A stretch of 64,000 bases of DNA. Source: Hyphomonas sp. TMED17. Its GTDB lineage: Bacteria; Pseudomonadota; Alphaproteobacteria; Caulobacterales; Hyphomonadaceae. The stretch is taken from positions 62,001-126,000 of the forward strand of contig NHBW01000006.1 in NCBI GenBank assembly GCA_002172915.1, given 5' to 3'. The notes beneath the pieces are model-generated. The model did not search any database. It was not told the origin of the DNA and was given only the letters and a program-made list of their open reading frames with translations. Below are positions 31,147 to 40,709 of the stretch, one piece after another. Position 1 is the stretch's first letter. Every line of letters starts with the position of its first letter. A program made the translations under genes and the position numbers.

Positions 31147-31164
31147 TTAATCTTTTCTGATTAA
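31147..31164. promoter_or_regulatory. Inverted repeat upstream of the porin gene
   Basis: TTAATC (31147-31152) and GATTAA (31159-31164) form a perfect 6-base inverted repeat around a 6-base spacer, 113 bases upstream of the porin start. The size and symmetry fit a dimeric regulator site. No known regulator is assigned; chance occurrence in AT-rich DNA cannot be excluded. Confidence 0.35.
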
Positions 31165-31276
31165 ACTTCGTGCTTTCCAGTCAAATAGTCACATTTACTT
31201 TTATCGACGGTGGCGGAAGTCGCCTTCATGGGTTCTAAGAAGTCATAGTTTTCGACCCTTATCAGGAGGCTTCTTA

Positions 31277-31957
31277 ATGGGTAAAAATCTCTCACGGGCA
31301 ATGATGGTTGCTCTTACTATGGGTGCATTCTCTGCACCTGCAGCTTTGGCCGAAGGCGAATTCAGCGGTAATGTCGCGCTGACGTCTGACTATGTCTATC
31401 GTGGCTTCACACAAACTGACGGCGCACCAGCGCTTCAGGGTGGCTTCGATTATGCAGACGGTGACTTCTATGTCGGCGTTTGGGGTTCGGGCGTAGACTT
31501 CGCTGACGGCACCAGCACAGAGGTTGATCTCTATGCCGGTTTCACACCAACCGTTGGCGCTTTCGACCTTGATCTGGGCGTTATTTACTATCTTTATCCG
31601 GATGCTCCAGATGAACCTGAGCAAAACTTCGTAGAGATCTATGCTGGCGCAAGCACAACTGTCGGCGCAGTAGATCTGGGCGTATCTTATGCCTACTCAC
31701 CTGAGTTCTACCTCGAGGCAGGCGCAGCCGGCTACCTCGCCGCCAGCATCGGTACGGCTCTGTCCGACAATTTCGGCATCGACGCGACTGTCGGTTACCA
31801 GGATTTCTATGATGACGACGCTGCAGACGCCGTCACAGATTACTCGATCGGTCTGACGACATCGATCGGCGACTATGTCGACCTCGACTTCCGTTACATC
31901 GACACAGACGCTGACACTGACGAAGCTTTCGTCATCACGGTTAGCCGCGCGCTTTAA
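31277..31957 (+). CDS. TorF-family putative porin (Gcw_chp family)
   Basis: Outer-membrane beta-barrel protein of 226 residues. A signal peptide (about 1-25, ending SAPAALA) is followed by GEFSGNVALTSDYVYRGFTQ, the signature of the proteobacterial Gcw_chp/TorF family, and then alternating aromatic/acidic beta strands. The family is thought to form outer-membrane channels; the substrate is unknown. A strong AGGAGG lies 9 bases before the ATG, the arginine codons I read are CGT/CGC, and a good terminator follows at 32005, all consistent with high expression as a single-gene unit. Confidence 0.85.
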   Translation: MGKNLSRAMMVALTMGAFSAPAALAEGEFSGNVALTSDYVYRGFTQTDGAPALQGGFDYADGDFYVGVWGSGVDFADGTSTEVDLYAGFTPTVGAFDLDLGVIYYLYPDAPDEPEQNFVEIYAGASTTVGAVDLGVSYAYSPEFYLEAGAAGYLAASIGTALSDNFGIDATVGYQDFYDDDAADAVTDYSIGLTTSIGDYVDLDFRYIDTDADTDEAFVITVSRAL

Positions 31958-32004
31958 GCCAGTGAAAAGCTAAGTTTATTCTCCCATAAACTTGCGAATA
32001 GGAG

Positions 32005-32037
32005 CCGCCACCCTTAACGGGCTGGCGGTTTCTTTTT
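32005..32037 (+). terminator. Rho-independent terminator after the porin gene
   Basis: The stem CCGCCACCC (32005-32013) pairs with GGGCTGGCGG (32019-32028, one bulged C) around a TTAAC loop, followed by a T-rich run TTTCTTTTT. Confidence 0.85.
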
Positions 32038-32218
32038 GCGAAGAATATCGCACTGCCAGATCCGGTGCGGCGAAGCTCGAATAATTACCGACCAACTCGG
32101 CCCGGCCGGTGTCTCTTGTTCCAGTCGGGCAGCTTACATCAGGACATTGCCCGGCCGGTACCGCCGAAACCAACGCCATGCTCGGGGCGAGGGAAAGATT
32201 GCACGCGCTGTACCCCAT

Positions 32219-32250
32219 AAAAAAACGGGCCGCCGGAGCAGCCCGCTTAT
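32219..32250 (-). terminator. Rho-independent terminator after gcrA
   Basis: Read on the minus strand, CGGGCTGC and GGCGGCCCG form a GC-rich stem around a short TCC loop (CGGGC at 32226-32230 pairs with GCCCG at 32241-32245), followed by seven T residues (complement of 32219-32225). It starts 22 bases after the gcrA stop. Confidence 0.85.
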
Positions 32251-32272
32251 TTCAAATCAGATAAATATCGAT

Positions 32273-32800
32273 CTAACCGGCGATTTTGCGATCCTCGAGC
32301 ACTTCGCCTTTACGGCCTTCGCGTTTGCGAACCGGCTGGAAGGCAATTTTTGCGTGCTCCGCACAGTATGGCCCACCTGTTGCTTTACGACCGCAAAACG
32401 CAAATGTCGGATCCGACGGATCACCAATCGGCCACTTACACATACTGTCACGCAGCGTCAGAATTGTTGCCGCATCTCCACTAACCAATGGCGCCGGCTC
32501 TAAAGCCGCAGCGGCCACGATAGACGGTCTCCCGACCTTGCGCGGCGCGTCTTTGGCAGACACTTCGGTTTTTGGTGCCGCCATGACTTTCTCGACAGGC
32601 TTGACCCTAGGTTTGGTCAGCCGCACTGGCCGCTTAACTGGCCGCGACGGTGTCGCACGACCGGACAATCCCAAGCGATGAACTTTACCGATCACAGCAT
32701 TCCGCGTGACGCTGCCGAGCTCAGTCGCAATCTGGCTCGCAGAATGACCTTCAGCCCAAAGCTTTTTCAAAAACTCAACCCGTTCCTCAGTCCAAGACAT
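32273..32800 (-). CDS. gcrA: Cell-cycle regulator GcrA
   Basis: GcrA is an alphaproteobacterial regulator that binds the housekeeping sigma factor and activates promoters carrying CcrM-methylated GANTC sites. The 175 residues begin with the characteristic helix-turn-helix SWTEERVEFLKKLWAEGHSA and VTRNAVIGKVHRLGLSGR, followed by a Lys/Arg/Pro-rich linker and the C-terminal Cys/His cluster (CKWPIGDP, FCGRKATGGPYCAEH) conserved in the family. The ATG at 32800 follows GGGGAGC; the frame upstream to 32842 adds residues not in the family. It is divergent from the permease gene and has its own terminator. Confidence 0.95.
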   Translation of the reverse strand: MSWTEERVEFLKKLWAEGHSASQIATELGSVTRNAVIGKVHRLGLSGRATPSRPVKRPVRLTKPRVKPVEKVMAAPKTEVSAKDAPRKVGRPSIVAAAALEPAPLVSGDAATILTLRDSMCKWPIGDPSDPTFAFCGRKATGGPYCAEHAKIAFQPVRKREGRKGEVLEDRKIAG

Positions 32801-33004
32801 TCTTTGCTCCCCGTGATCCACCAAATTCAACATATTGATCAAGAAGCCGGTTTCGACCCCCGATTTTATCTATATATCGTATCAGCGGGCCCAGAAAACA
32901 CAATATGCTGGACTAATCCATCCACAGGCAATCAATATATTGTGTGTGTTCTTCTCAAAATACCACTCTCGCCAAATTCATTCTACCGGACTAGAGGTAT
33001 GTGC

Positions 33005-33835
33005 ATGAACACTTCATCAGACACAGACCTTCACCTCAAACCGCGAACCTATGGCTTTATTAACTGGATCGGTCTCTGGACGTTATATAAGCGCGAGGTG
33101 GGCCGCTTTCTGAAAGTCTGGATGCAAACGCTGTTTGCGCCGGTTGTGACAACAATTCTGTTCATGACGGTTTTTAAACTCGCGTTCGGCGATCGCGGCG
33201 AATTGCGGGGCGACTTTGCCGGGTTGAACTACAATAATTTTATCGCGCCCGGCCTGATTGTAATGTCGCTGCTACAGAACGCGTTTCAAAATTCATCTTC
33301 CTCACTGACAATTTCAAAAGTTCAAGGCACCCAAGTAGATTTCCTGATGCCGCCATTATCGGCATTTGAGCTCAGTATCGGCTTTATTTTCGGTGCGGTA
33401 ACGCGCGGCCTGATGGTTGGCTTCGTCAGTGCCATTGCCATTCATTATAGCGGCCTTGCCCATCTTAATATTGCCCATTTATGGCCGGTCATTTGGTTCG
33501 GACTGATGGCCGCAATATTTCTCGCCGCACTCGGTGTTATGGGCGGTATATGGGCCGACAAATTCGACCATCTCGCGGCTATAACAAACTTTGTCATTGT
33601 TCCGCTGACTTTCTTGTCAGGGACATTTTACGACATCACCGTTCTTGCCGAGCCGTTCCAGACCGCAGCATATTTTGATCCGATTTTCTACTTGATTGAC
33701 GGCTTCAGATACGGATTTCTCGGAGCAGCAAACTCGGACATTATGACGGGCATGATTGTCACAGGCGGGGCAGCGCTTGCAGCCTCAGTCGGGGTCTGGT
33801 GGATGCTGAAATCGGGCTACAAGTTGAAGGCCTAG
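33005..33835 (+). CDS. ABC-2 type transporter permease
   Basis: Membrane subunit of 276 residues with about six helices, of the ABC-2 exporter class (YadH/NodJ-like): LYKREVGRFLKVWMQTLFAP before helix 1, LIVMSLLQNAFQNSSSSL, and the late PLTFLSGTFYDI typical of the family. The ATG at 33005 has AGAGG seven bases upstream; the ATG at 32999 is too close to that site. The usual partner ATPase (YadG-like) is not adjacent. Instead an ABC-F protein starts four bases downstream. The substrate is unknown. Confidence 0.88.
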   Translation: MNTSSDTDLHLKPRTYGFINWIGLWTLYKREVGRFLKVWMQTLFAPVVTTILFMTVFKLAFGDRGELRGDFAGLNYNNFIAPGLIVMSLLQNAFQNSSSSLTISKVQGTQVDFLMPPLSAFELSIGFIFGAVTRGLMVGFVSAIAIHYSGLAHLNIAHLWPVIWFGLMAAIFLAALGVMGGIWADKFDHLAAITNFVIVPLTFLSGTFYDITVLAEPFQTAAYFDPIFYLIDGFRYGFLGAANSDIMTGMIVTGGAALAASVGVWWMLKSGYKLKA

Positions 33836-33839
33836 GCAC

Positions 33840-35648
33840 GTGGCAAGCCCCCCAATTCTAAGCATGTCGGACGTTTGCCTGTCGTTTGGCGGCAATCCTT
33901 TATTTGAAGGAGTCGGGTTCGTTTTATCCAAAGGCGAACGCGCCGCACTGGTCGGGCGAAACGGCGCTGGTAAATCAACTCTGATACAACTTATTTCAGG
34001 GCATTTCGAACCGGATACTGGCCAGATCTGGTGCCAGCCGGGGGCAGACATTACCGCCATCGAGCAAGAACCGGATCTATCTCGTTTTTCGACCGCATTG
34101 GAATTCTGTACCGCGGGGCGGGCAACAGCATGGGATGCGGAAGCCGAAATGGGACAATTTGGCGTTGACCCGAATGCCGACCCAAAAACCCTATCCGGAG
34201 GACAAATCCGACGTGTCGCGCTCGCCCGCGCTTTCGCGGAGATGCCTGACATTCTATTACTCGACGAACCGACCAACCACCTTGACGTTCCGATGATCGA
34301 AGCCCTCGAGCAGAGGCTGGAAACATTTCCGGGGGCGGTCCTTCTGGTCAGCCATGACCGGCGGTTTCTCGAAACGGTCACGACGAATACTTTATGGCTG
34401 CGCGGCGGCGAAGTTCTCAAATCACCAAAGGGCTATGCCTTTTTCGATGAGTGGGCAGAGGAAATAGAGCAGGCCGACCGCAAACAGATTTCAAAAATTA
34501 AAACCCAGCTAAAAGCCGAACATCACTGGCTTGCCCGCGGCGTGACCGGGCGACGGAAGCGAAATATGGGCCGGCTTAGCCGTTTGCATGAAATGCGCGC
34601 CGACTTCGCCAGAAAACAAGGGGCAATGAATACCGCCAATGCCACAGCCGGTCTCTCGGCACAGGCTGGCGACAATCAGTCACGAAAGGTTCTGGAAGCG
34701 TTCGGACTGAGCCTCGCTTACGGGCCATTCAAGATCGTCGAGAATCTCGACTTGCGCGTGTTACGCGGCGACCGCATCGGAATTATCGGTGCAAACGGGG
34801 TCGGGAAAACAACCCTCATTCGGCTTTTGCTCGGCGAAATCGCAAGCGATGATGGCCATGTCAAAGTGAATCCTTCACTCGATGTGACATATCTCGACCA
34901 GATCCGACAGCTGCTGCAACCCGGCGATACATTACGCGAAGCCCTAACCCCGAATGGCGGCGACTCCATTTCGGTTCAGGGCCAGCCCCGGCATGTTGTG
35001 GCATATGCGAAGGATTTTCTGTTTGGCACCGAACAGCTAAACCAGCCCGTATCCGCCCTGTCGGGCGGGGAGCGTAATCGCTTAACCCTTGCCATTGCTC
35101 TGGCCCAGGCGACAGACGTGCTAGTGCTTGACGAACCGACCAATGATCTCGACATGCAAACACTCGAATTGCTTGAAGACATGCTGCTGAATTTCTCTGG
35201 CACGCTCATTCTCGTTAGTCATGACCGGTCCTTTCTTGATGCCAGCGTCACCTCATGTTTGGTTCCAGTCGGAAACGGCCAATGGCTGAGAACCGCCGGT
35301 GGCTGGAGCGACGCCCAGAAACAGATCCGTGCAGAAACAAAAAAGATCTCAAAATCAAAGGCAAAGTCAAAGCCCGGGACGCCACAAAAAAAATCCGTCC
35401 AACACCCGACGACCAAATTGTCTTTCAAAGATCAACATCGGCTGCGTGAAGTCGAGACTGAAATTCCCACCCTCGAGGGTCAGATTGCCAAACTCGAAAC
35501 CGAGCTATCACAGCCGAACCTTTACCAGCAGCAACCCGAAGCTTTCGCCCGCTTGAGCCGTGAGCTGGAACAGGCACAAGCCGAACTGCTCCAAGCAGAA
35601 GAAGACTGGCTGTCTATAGAGGCCAAGAAAGAAGCACTCGACAAATAA
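33840..35648 (+). CDS. ABC-F family ATPase (Uup-like)
   Basis: Soluble protein with two ABC domains and no membrane part; ABC-F proteins act on ribosomes or nucleic acids rather than in transport. In 602 residues it has Walker A GRNGAGKST and GANGVGKTT, signature motifs LSGGQIRRVALARA and LSGGERNRLTLAIA, Walker B LLLDEPTNHLD and LVLDEPTNDLD, and a C-terminal coiled-coil domain (about 535-602) preceded by a Lys-rich linker, as in Uup. The start is GTG 33840 with GAAGG upstream; the next ATG is at 33864. The 4-base gap to the permease gene suggests translational coupling. Confidence 0.9.
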   Translation: MASPPILSMSDVCLSFGGNPLFEGVGFVLSKGERAALVGRNGAGKSTLIQLISGHFEPDTGQIWCQPGADITAIEQEPDLSRFSTALEFCTAGRATAWDAEAEMGQFGVDPNADPKTLSGGQIRRVALARAFAEMPDILLLDEPTNHLDVPMIEALEQRLETFPGAVLLVSHDRRFLETVTTNTLWLRGGEVLKSPKGYAFFDEWAEEIEQADRKQISKIKTQLKAEHHWLARGVTGRRKRNMGRLSRLHEMRADFARKQGAMNTANATAGLSAQAGDNQSRKVLEAFGLSLAYGPFKIVENLDLRVLRGDRIGIIGANGVGKTTLIRLLLGEIASDDGHVKVNPSLDVTYLDQIRQLLQPGDTLREALTPNGGDSISVQGQPRHVVAYAKDFLFGTEQLNQPVSALSGGERNRLTLAIALAQATDVLVLDEPTNDLDMQTLELLEDMLLNFSGTLILVSHDRSFLDASVTSCLVPVGNGQWLRTAGGWSDAQKQIRAETKKISKSKAKSKPGTPQKKSVQHPTTKLSFKDQHRLREVETEIPTLEGQIAKLETELSQPNLYQQQPEAFARLSRELEQAQAELLQAEEDWLSIEAKKEALDK

Positions 35649-35675
35649 ACCGGCCAGGCTGACCGGACCAGACGG

Positions 35676-36734
35676 CTAGCGCTTTGGAGGGCGGCGGCCT
35701 TGCGGGCCGTCTTGATCCGGTCGGCGATATTTTTTCGGCCTCTGCCCTTCGGACCGGCGATTGTCGGCACGCTGCCGCTCTTCGCCATCATCTCGACGAA
35801 ATGAATCCCTGCCCGACGCTCCGGCACCATCCCGTTCAAACTTCTTCTGACGCTTGAGCTCGGCATGATCGACCGACGTACGGTTCGGTTTCGGACCACC
35901 CCGACCGACAAAAGACCGACCTTTACGAACCGGCTTTCCAGTCTCGTCGCGCAGACGCTTTGGCTGCTCGGGTAGCGAAGCGGAAATCAGTGCGGCGCGT
36001 TCCCGCGGCTTAAGCGGCCGCCATTTGCCCTCTGCGAGATCATCCAATCGCAGCGGACCAATCCGGATTCTCAGCAAATCCTCAACCTGCAGCCCGACGA
36101 GATCGCACATTCGCCGGATCTGGCGCTTGCGCCCTTCTTTCAGAATAAAACGGAGCTGCTGGCCTTCAACGCGCTCAACCTGAGCCGGCTTCAGGCGTTT
36201 GCCATCCAGCACCAGTCCATTGCACAAAAGTGTCAGCTTGCCAGCCGTGATGTCACCGCGAACCGTAACCAGATACTCCTTTTCAAGTGTATGCTGCGGC
36301 CCGATGATCGCTTTCGCCAAGACACCATCCTGTGACAATAATAAGAGCCCGCGACTATCCTGATCAAGCCGGCCCAAAGGCGCCAGACTCGCATCACGGC
36401 CTGGCGGCGTGCCACCTTCTGGACCGCGTGCCCGCGTCAGAAGGCGCGCGGCCGGCGTCTGGCCCGCCTCGGGCTGGGCAGACACGTAACCAACCGGCTT
36501 GTTCAAGACACCGGTAAATTTCGCCTGCAACATTTCCTCTACACGCGGAGATAAAGTCAGCGTTTGAAACGGCTCGATTTTATGACCGGCCTGCTCGACA
36601 ACAATATCATCGATTTTTACACCGCCAGCGGCAATCAGCGCATCCGCCTCGCGGCGCGAGCATAATCCAAGTTCCGCCATCCATTTGTTCAGACGCACCG
36701 GGGCATTGCCCTTATAACTATAAGATTTTGACAT
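35676..36734 (-). CDS. RsuA/RluB/RluF-family rRNA pseudouridine synthase
   Basis: Isomerises a uridine in rRNA. The order is an N-terminal S4 domain (VRLNKWMAELGLCSRREADALI), then the synthase core with the catalytic-Asp motif LGRLDQDSRGLLLL, EKEYLVTV, and GRKRQIRRMCDLVG near residue 205. The core looks closest to RluF, but the site cannot be fixed by eye. From about residue 255 to 352 there is a long basic, Arg/Lys/Gly-rich low-complexity tail absent from E. coli RluF, probably for RNA binding. It converges with the ABC-F gene with 27 bases between. Confidence 0.88.
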   Translation of the reverse strand: MSKSYSYKGNAPVRLNKWMAELGLCSRREADALIAAGGVKIDDIVVEQAGHKIEPFQTLTLSPRVEEMLQAKFTGVLNKPVGYVSAQPEAGQTPAARLLTRARGPEGGTPPGRDASLAPLGRLDQDSRGLLLLSQDGVLAKAIIGPQHTLEKEYLVTVRGDITAGKLTLLCNGLVLDGKRLKPAQVERVEGQQLRFILKEGRKRQIRRMCDLVGLQVEDLLRIRIGPLRLDDLAEGKWRPLKPRERAALISASLPEQPKRLRDETGKPVRKGRSFVGRGGPKPNRTSVDHAELKRQKKFERDGAGASGRDSFRRDDGEERQRADNRRSEGQRPKKYRRPDQDGPQGRRPPKR

Positions 36735-36773
36735 GACCTGCGGTGTGGCGGCTCAGCTCTCAGTCGTCAATGC

Positions 36774-37337
36774 CTATTGCTGGTCAATCAATTGGCGATA
36801 AGACATTGCTACATTGGCGCGTGCATAATTTGAACCGAACTCGGCCATTATGGTCGGGTCGTGATCGAAACCGAATTTTTCATAAAGATGGATTGCAGCC
36901 TCGCATTTCGAATTGGTCAGCAGATACAGTCGGCGGATCGCCATCTGCCGCGCCCGCCGCAATATTTCGACAAGCAAAAACTCGCCGGCCTTTAACCCTC
37001 TCGCGCGCTCCAGAACACCCATTTTTGTGAGCTCATAATCACCGTCGCCACTGGGCATCAGTGCACACGTGCCGACAATGCCACGCCCTTTCTTCTCGGC
37101 GAATATAATCTGGCCACCCTTCCTGATAATCTCGTCATCAGGGTTCGACAAAACCCTCTGGTCGGTGTCTTCCATTACAAACATAGACGACACCCATTCC
37201 TGATTAATCCGATAGAATTCCGGGGCCAATTCGGGCCGGTATTCAACAATCTTCAGGTCGGCCGGAATTTCGGCGGCCGCTCCGGCATCCGAACCGGTCT
37301 CGCAACTGGACATTTTACCACCGTCCTGAGATCTCAT
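36774..37337 (-). CDS. GNAT-family N-acetyltransferase
   Basis: Acetyl-CoA-dependent transferase of 187 residues with unknown substrate. Visible are the N-terminal strand LKIVEYRPELAPEFYRIN, GRGIVGTCALMP, a degenerate CoA loop in ERARGLKAGEFLLVEIL (normally Q/RxxGxG/A) and a C-terminal NSKCEAAIHLYEKFGF typical of GNATs. The start could be ATG 37337 (GGGGG upstream) or ATG 37313. It lies on the same strand as the pseudouridine synthase gene, 39 bases upstream of it. Confidence 0.8.
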   Translation of the reverse strand: MRSQDGGKMSSCETGSDAGAAAEIPADLKIVEYRPELAPEFYRINQEWVSSMFVMEDTDQRVLSNPDDEIIRKGGQIIFAEKKGRGIVGTCALMPSGDGDYELTKMGVLERARGLKAGEFLLVEILRRARQMAIRRLYLLTNSKCEAAIHLYEKFGFDHDPTIMAEFGSNYARANVAMSYRQLIDQQ

Positions 37338-37532
37338 TTAGCCCCCGATTGGTTAACCTCGGCACAACACCGTCAAGACTAATTACACGCCGGCCAGAAA
37401 TTGGAAAAGCCATGACGTTAGGACCGATAAATTCGGCCTGTGGCAACGATAAATCACCTCGCATCAGAAAACTGCAGATATCTCCGTCACAAGCTATTTC
37501 CTAAACGGCCGACTCCCTGTTAATGAGCAGCT

Positions 37533-38195
37533 ATGAATTCAGCTATTATTGTTTTTCCAGGCTCCAATTGTGATCGTGATGCCCAGACCGCGCTGCGCGA
37601 AGCGACGGGTAAAGAACCGTTGATGATCTGGCACAAGGAAGACCCACTTCCGGCAGGCATCGATCTCATCATGGTGCCGGGTGGCTTCTCCTATGGCGAC
37701 TATCTGCGCTGCGGAGCCATAGCGGGCAATTCACCAATTATTTCGCAATTGAAGCAACACGCCGAACGCGGCGGCTATGTGCTGGGTGTATGCAACGGCT
37801 TTCAGATACTTTGCGAGACCGGACTTCTGCCCGGCGCTCTCATCCGGAATGCCGGACTAAATTTTGTCTGCCGGCCCGAGACATTGTCTGTGGCAAACCA
37901 GGACTGCGCTTTTACCGGCAATTATCAGGCACAACAACAGATCTCGATCCCCGTCGCACATCATGATGGGAACTTCGTTGCTGACAATAATACGCTGGCA
38001 CAACTCGAAGGCGACAACCGGATTGCGTTCAAATACGTCAATAATCCGAATGGCTCGGCTCATGATATTGCCGGTATATTAAGTCCGAACAAGCGCGTTC
38101 TCGGCATGATGCCACATCCGGAACGGGCAATCTGTCGCCATGAGGGCGGAACGGATGGCCAGGCGCTTTTCCAGAGCGTTCTGAATGCAATCTAG
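37533..38195 (+). CDS. purQ: FGAM synthase subunit PurQ (glutaminase)
   Basis: Class I glutamine amidotransferase that feeds ammonia to PurL in the fourth step of purine synthesis. The 220 residues carry the catalytic triad: Cys87 in GVCNGFQ, and His195/Glu197 in HPER. The small size and the separate purL indicate the three-part PurS/PurQ/PurL enzyme. purS, commonly just upstream of purQ, is not in the 195-base gap before this gene. purL follows after 127 bases. Confidence 0.96.
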   Translation: MNSAIIVFPGSNCDRDAQTALREATGKEPLMIWHKEDPLPAGIDLIMVPGGFSYGDYLRCGAIAGNSPIISQLKQHAERGGYVLGVCNGFQILCETGLLPGALIRNAGLNFVCRPETLSVANQDCAFTGNYQAQQQISIPVAHHDGNFVADNNTLAQLEGDNRIAFKYVNNPNGSAHDIAGILSPNKRVLGMMPHPERAICRHEGGTDGQALFQSVLNAI

Positions 38196-38322
38196 AATTA
38201 AATCCGTCGCAAAGGTCTCAGCGCTGATATCGTCTTCAACCTCTATTGTCCTAATAAAAACCGGTAAGCCCGCCATGCCCATTATGCTAGCGAATCTTCA
38301 CCGTCCAGTTTAGAAAATCACA

Positions 38323-40542
38323 ATGACCGAGACATCATCTTTTCTTGCCCCGCTTCTGAGCCCACAAACCGAAGCTTCAGCCGCCGAGCACGGTATCAAT
38401 GCCGAAGAATGGCAGCGCCTCATTACCCGTCTCGGGCGGGACCCGAACCTGGTCGAGCTCGGGATTTACAGTGTAATGTGGTCAGAGCACTGCTCTTACA
38501 AATCTTCACGGCGTCATCTGTCCAAATTCCCGACTAAAAATGATCGCATCATACAAGGACCGGGCGAGAATGCCGGGGTGATTGATATTGGTGACGGTCA
38601 GGCCGCCATTTTCAAAATGGAAAGCCACAACCACCCATCTTATATCGAGCCATATCAGGGCGCAGCAACCGGCGTTGGCGGAATTTTACGCGATGTCTTC
38701 ACAATGGGTGCCAGACCCATTGCACTGGTCAATGCCTTGCGGTTCGGCGATCCGTCCCACCCGAAAACACGCAGTCTTCTGGCAGGTGTCGTTGCCGGTA
38801 TTGGCGGCTATGGGAATTGCGTCGGTGTGCCGACTGTTGCTGGTGAAACCGAGTTTGATGCCGGCTATAATGGCAATATACTCGTGAATGCGATGGCTGT
38901 TGGCCTCGCCGACCAGGACAAAATTTTCTATGCTCGTGGCGCGACACCGGGTAATCCGATTTTCTATGTCGGGTCGAAAACCGGCCGCGACGGCATTCAC
39001 GGCGCGACGATGGCGTCGGCAGAGTTTTCCGAAGGTGACGAAGAAAAGCGCCCAACCGTTCAGGTCGGCGATCCGTTCACGGAAAAGCTGCTGATCGAAG
39101 CCTGCCTTGAATTGATGGCAACCGATGCCATTCAGGCCATTCAGGATATGGGCGCTGCCGGGCTGACCTCTTCGAGTGTCGAGATGGCGGACAGCGGTGG
39201 TGAAAACGGCGAAGGGATCGGGGTCGAAATGGACCTCGATAAAGTACCGCAGCGGGAAACCGGCATGACCGCCTACGAGATCATGCTGTCGGAAAGCCAA
39301 GAGCGCATGCTAATGGTGCTCAAGCCCGGCAAAGTCGATGTCGCGAAAGCCATTTTTGACAAATATGATCTCGATGCAGAAGTCATCGGCATGACGACCG
39401 ATAGTGGCCGGCTTGTGCTTAAACAGCATGGTGCAACGGTCTGCGACATTCCCGTTGCACCTCTGGCCGATGACGCCCCCAATTATGACCGGCCATGGGT
39501 CGCACCCGAAAAACGCGCACCGATTGATATCGCGGCACACGGCACCCTCGAGGCGGCATCTCGTAGTCTCGTGAAGCTTATGAACTGTCCGAACATGGCT
39601 TCCAAACGCTGGATCTGGGAACAATATGACCGACACGTCATGGGCGATACGATTGACAGTTCGCAAAGTCAGGGAGACGCGGCTATCGTGCGGGTTCACA
39701 ATACCCAAAAAGGCCTTGCTATCAGTTCTGACTGCAACCCGCATTATGTCGCCGCCGATCCTTATGAAGGCGGCAAACAGGCGGTTGCAGAAGCGTATCG
39801 CAATCTCTCGGCGGTTGGCGCCGCACCGATTGCTATCACTGACAATCTGAATTTCGGTAATCCGGAAAATCCCGAAACCATGGGATATATCGTACGTGCG
39901 ATCGACGGAATGGCCGAGGCCTGCCGGGTGCTCGATTTCCCGGTCGTGTCAGGCAATGTCAGCCTGTATAATGAGACCGATGGCCGAGCGATCCCGCCAA
40001 CCCCGGTGTGCGCGGGTGTCGGGCTGATTTCAGACCTCGACAAGACGGCAACTCTGGCTGGTGCGAAAGCTGGCGACAAGCTGGTCTTGATCGGCAATCT
40101 CAAAGGCCATTTAGGTGCCAGCCTCTATGCCCGAGAATGTCTGGGCCTCAAGGGCGAAGCCCTCGGCGCGCCGCCGCCAGTCGATCTCGAGGAAGAACGC
40201 CGGAACAGTGTCGTAATCCGTGACCTGATTGCGCAGCGCCGCGTTAATGCCGTGCATGATATCAGTGATGGCGGCCTTGCCTGTGCCGCGGCAGAAATGG
40301 CTATGGCCAGCGGCCTCGGTGTTGAAATCGATGCTGGCCTCGGTACTGCTGAGCTGTTCGGCGAAGATCAGGCAATGTATTTACTGGCAACATCCGAAGT
40401 ACCGGAAAACGGCCGACTTGTCGGCGTTTTCGGTGGCGATGCGATTACGATTGACGGCGACGCAGTGACGCTGGCTGCACTACGAGCCGCGCATGAAGAC
40501 TGGCTGCCGAATTATATGAACCAAATCAATTGTGATGCTTAA
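38323..40542 (+). CDS. purL: FGAM synthase subunit PurL
   Basis: ATP-dependent amidation of FGAR to FGAM. The 739 residues are the small form found with separate PurS and PurQ. Motifs include [15 protein letters not shown] near residue 50, [36 protein letters not shown] in the first half, and the second ATP/phosphate-binding half with [12 protein letters not shown] and [11 protein letters not shown]. The gene is intact and separated from purQ by 127 bases with no reading frame for PurS. Confidence 0.96.
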   Translation: MTETSSFLAPLLSPQTEASAAEHGINAEEWQRLITRLGRDPNLVELGIYSVMWSEHCSYKSSRRHLSKFPTKNDRIIQGPGENAGVIDIGDGQAAIFKMESHNHPSYIEPYQGAATGVGGILRDVFTMGARPIALVNALRFGDPSHPKTRSLLAGVVAGIGGYGNCVGVPTVAGETEFDAGYNGNILVNAMAVGLADQDKIFYARGATPGNPIFYVGSKTGRDGIHGATMASAEFSEGDEEKRPTVQVGDPFTEKLLIEACLELMATDAIQAIQDMGAAGLTSSSVEMADSGGENGEGIGVEMDLDKVPQRETGMTAYEIMLSESQERMLMVLKPGKVDVAKAIFDKYDLDAEVIGMTTDSGRLVLKQHGATVCDIPVAPLADDAPNYDRPWVAPEKRAPIDIAAHGTLEAASRSLVKLMNCPNMASKRWIWEQYDRHVMGDTIDSSQSQGDAAIVRVHNTQKGLAISSDCNPHYVAADPYEGGKQAVAEAYRNLSAVGAAPIAITDNLNFGNPENPETMGYIVRAIDGMAEACRVLDFPVVSGNVSLYNETDGRAIPPTPVCAGVGLISDLDKTATLAGAKAGDKLVLIGNLKGHLGASLYARECLGLKGEALGAPPPVDLEEERRNSVVIRDLIAQRRVNAVHDISDGGLACAAAEMAMASGLGVEIDAGLGTAELFGEDQAMYLLATSEVPENGRLVGVFGGDAITIDGDAVTLAALRAAHEDWLPNYMNQINCDA

Positions 40543-40709
40543 GCGCCTACTGCCGGGTCATTATGCTGCGGTCCGATTAACCGGGCGATTATCTGACACA
40601 GCGCTCATCCGCCGTCAGCTCTAACCGACCAGTCGAGACCGGTAGACTTTCGCCTTGCTCGGACCCGGTCAGATCAAGCTATTGCGGGCTTAATTTGACC
40701 ACCCATAAC

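Larger units (their letters stand above)
31958..32272. other. Convergent intergenic region holding two terminators
   Basis: These 315 bases lie between the converging porin (+) and gcrA (-). They hold one terminator for each gene, at 32005-32037 (+) and 32219-32250 (-). Between them, about 32040-32215, I see no supported gene. An 80-codon minus-strand frame at 31976-32218 runs through the porin terminator and has no ribosome site. Confidence 0.6.

Noticed and set aside
31976..32218. An 80-codon minus-strand frame between the porin and gcrA
   Set aside because: It starts right at the T-run of the gcrA terminator, has no ribosome site and runs through the porin terminator.
32678..33004. N-terminal extension of the ABC-2 permease over gcrA
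   Set aside because: It would read through gcrA on the other strand; the ATG at 33005 has a good ribosome site and matches the family.
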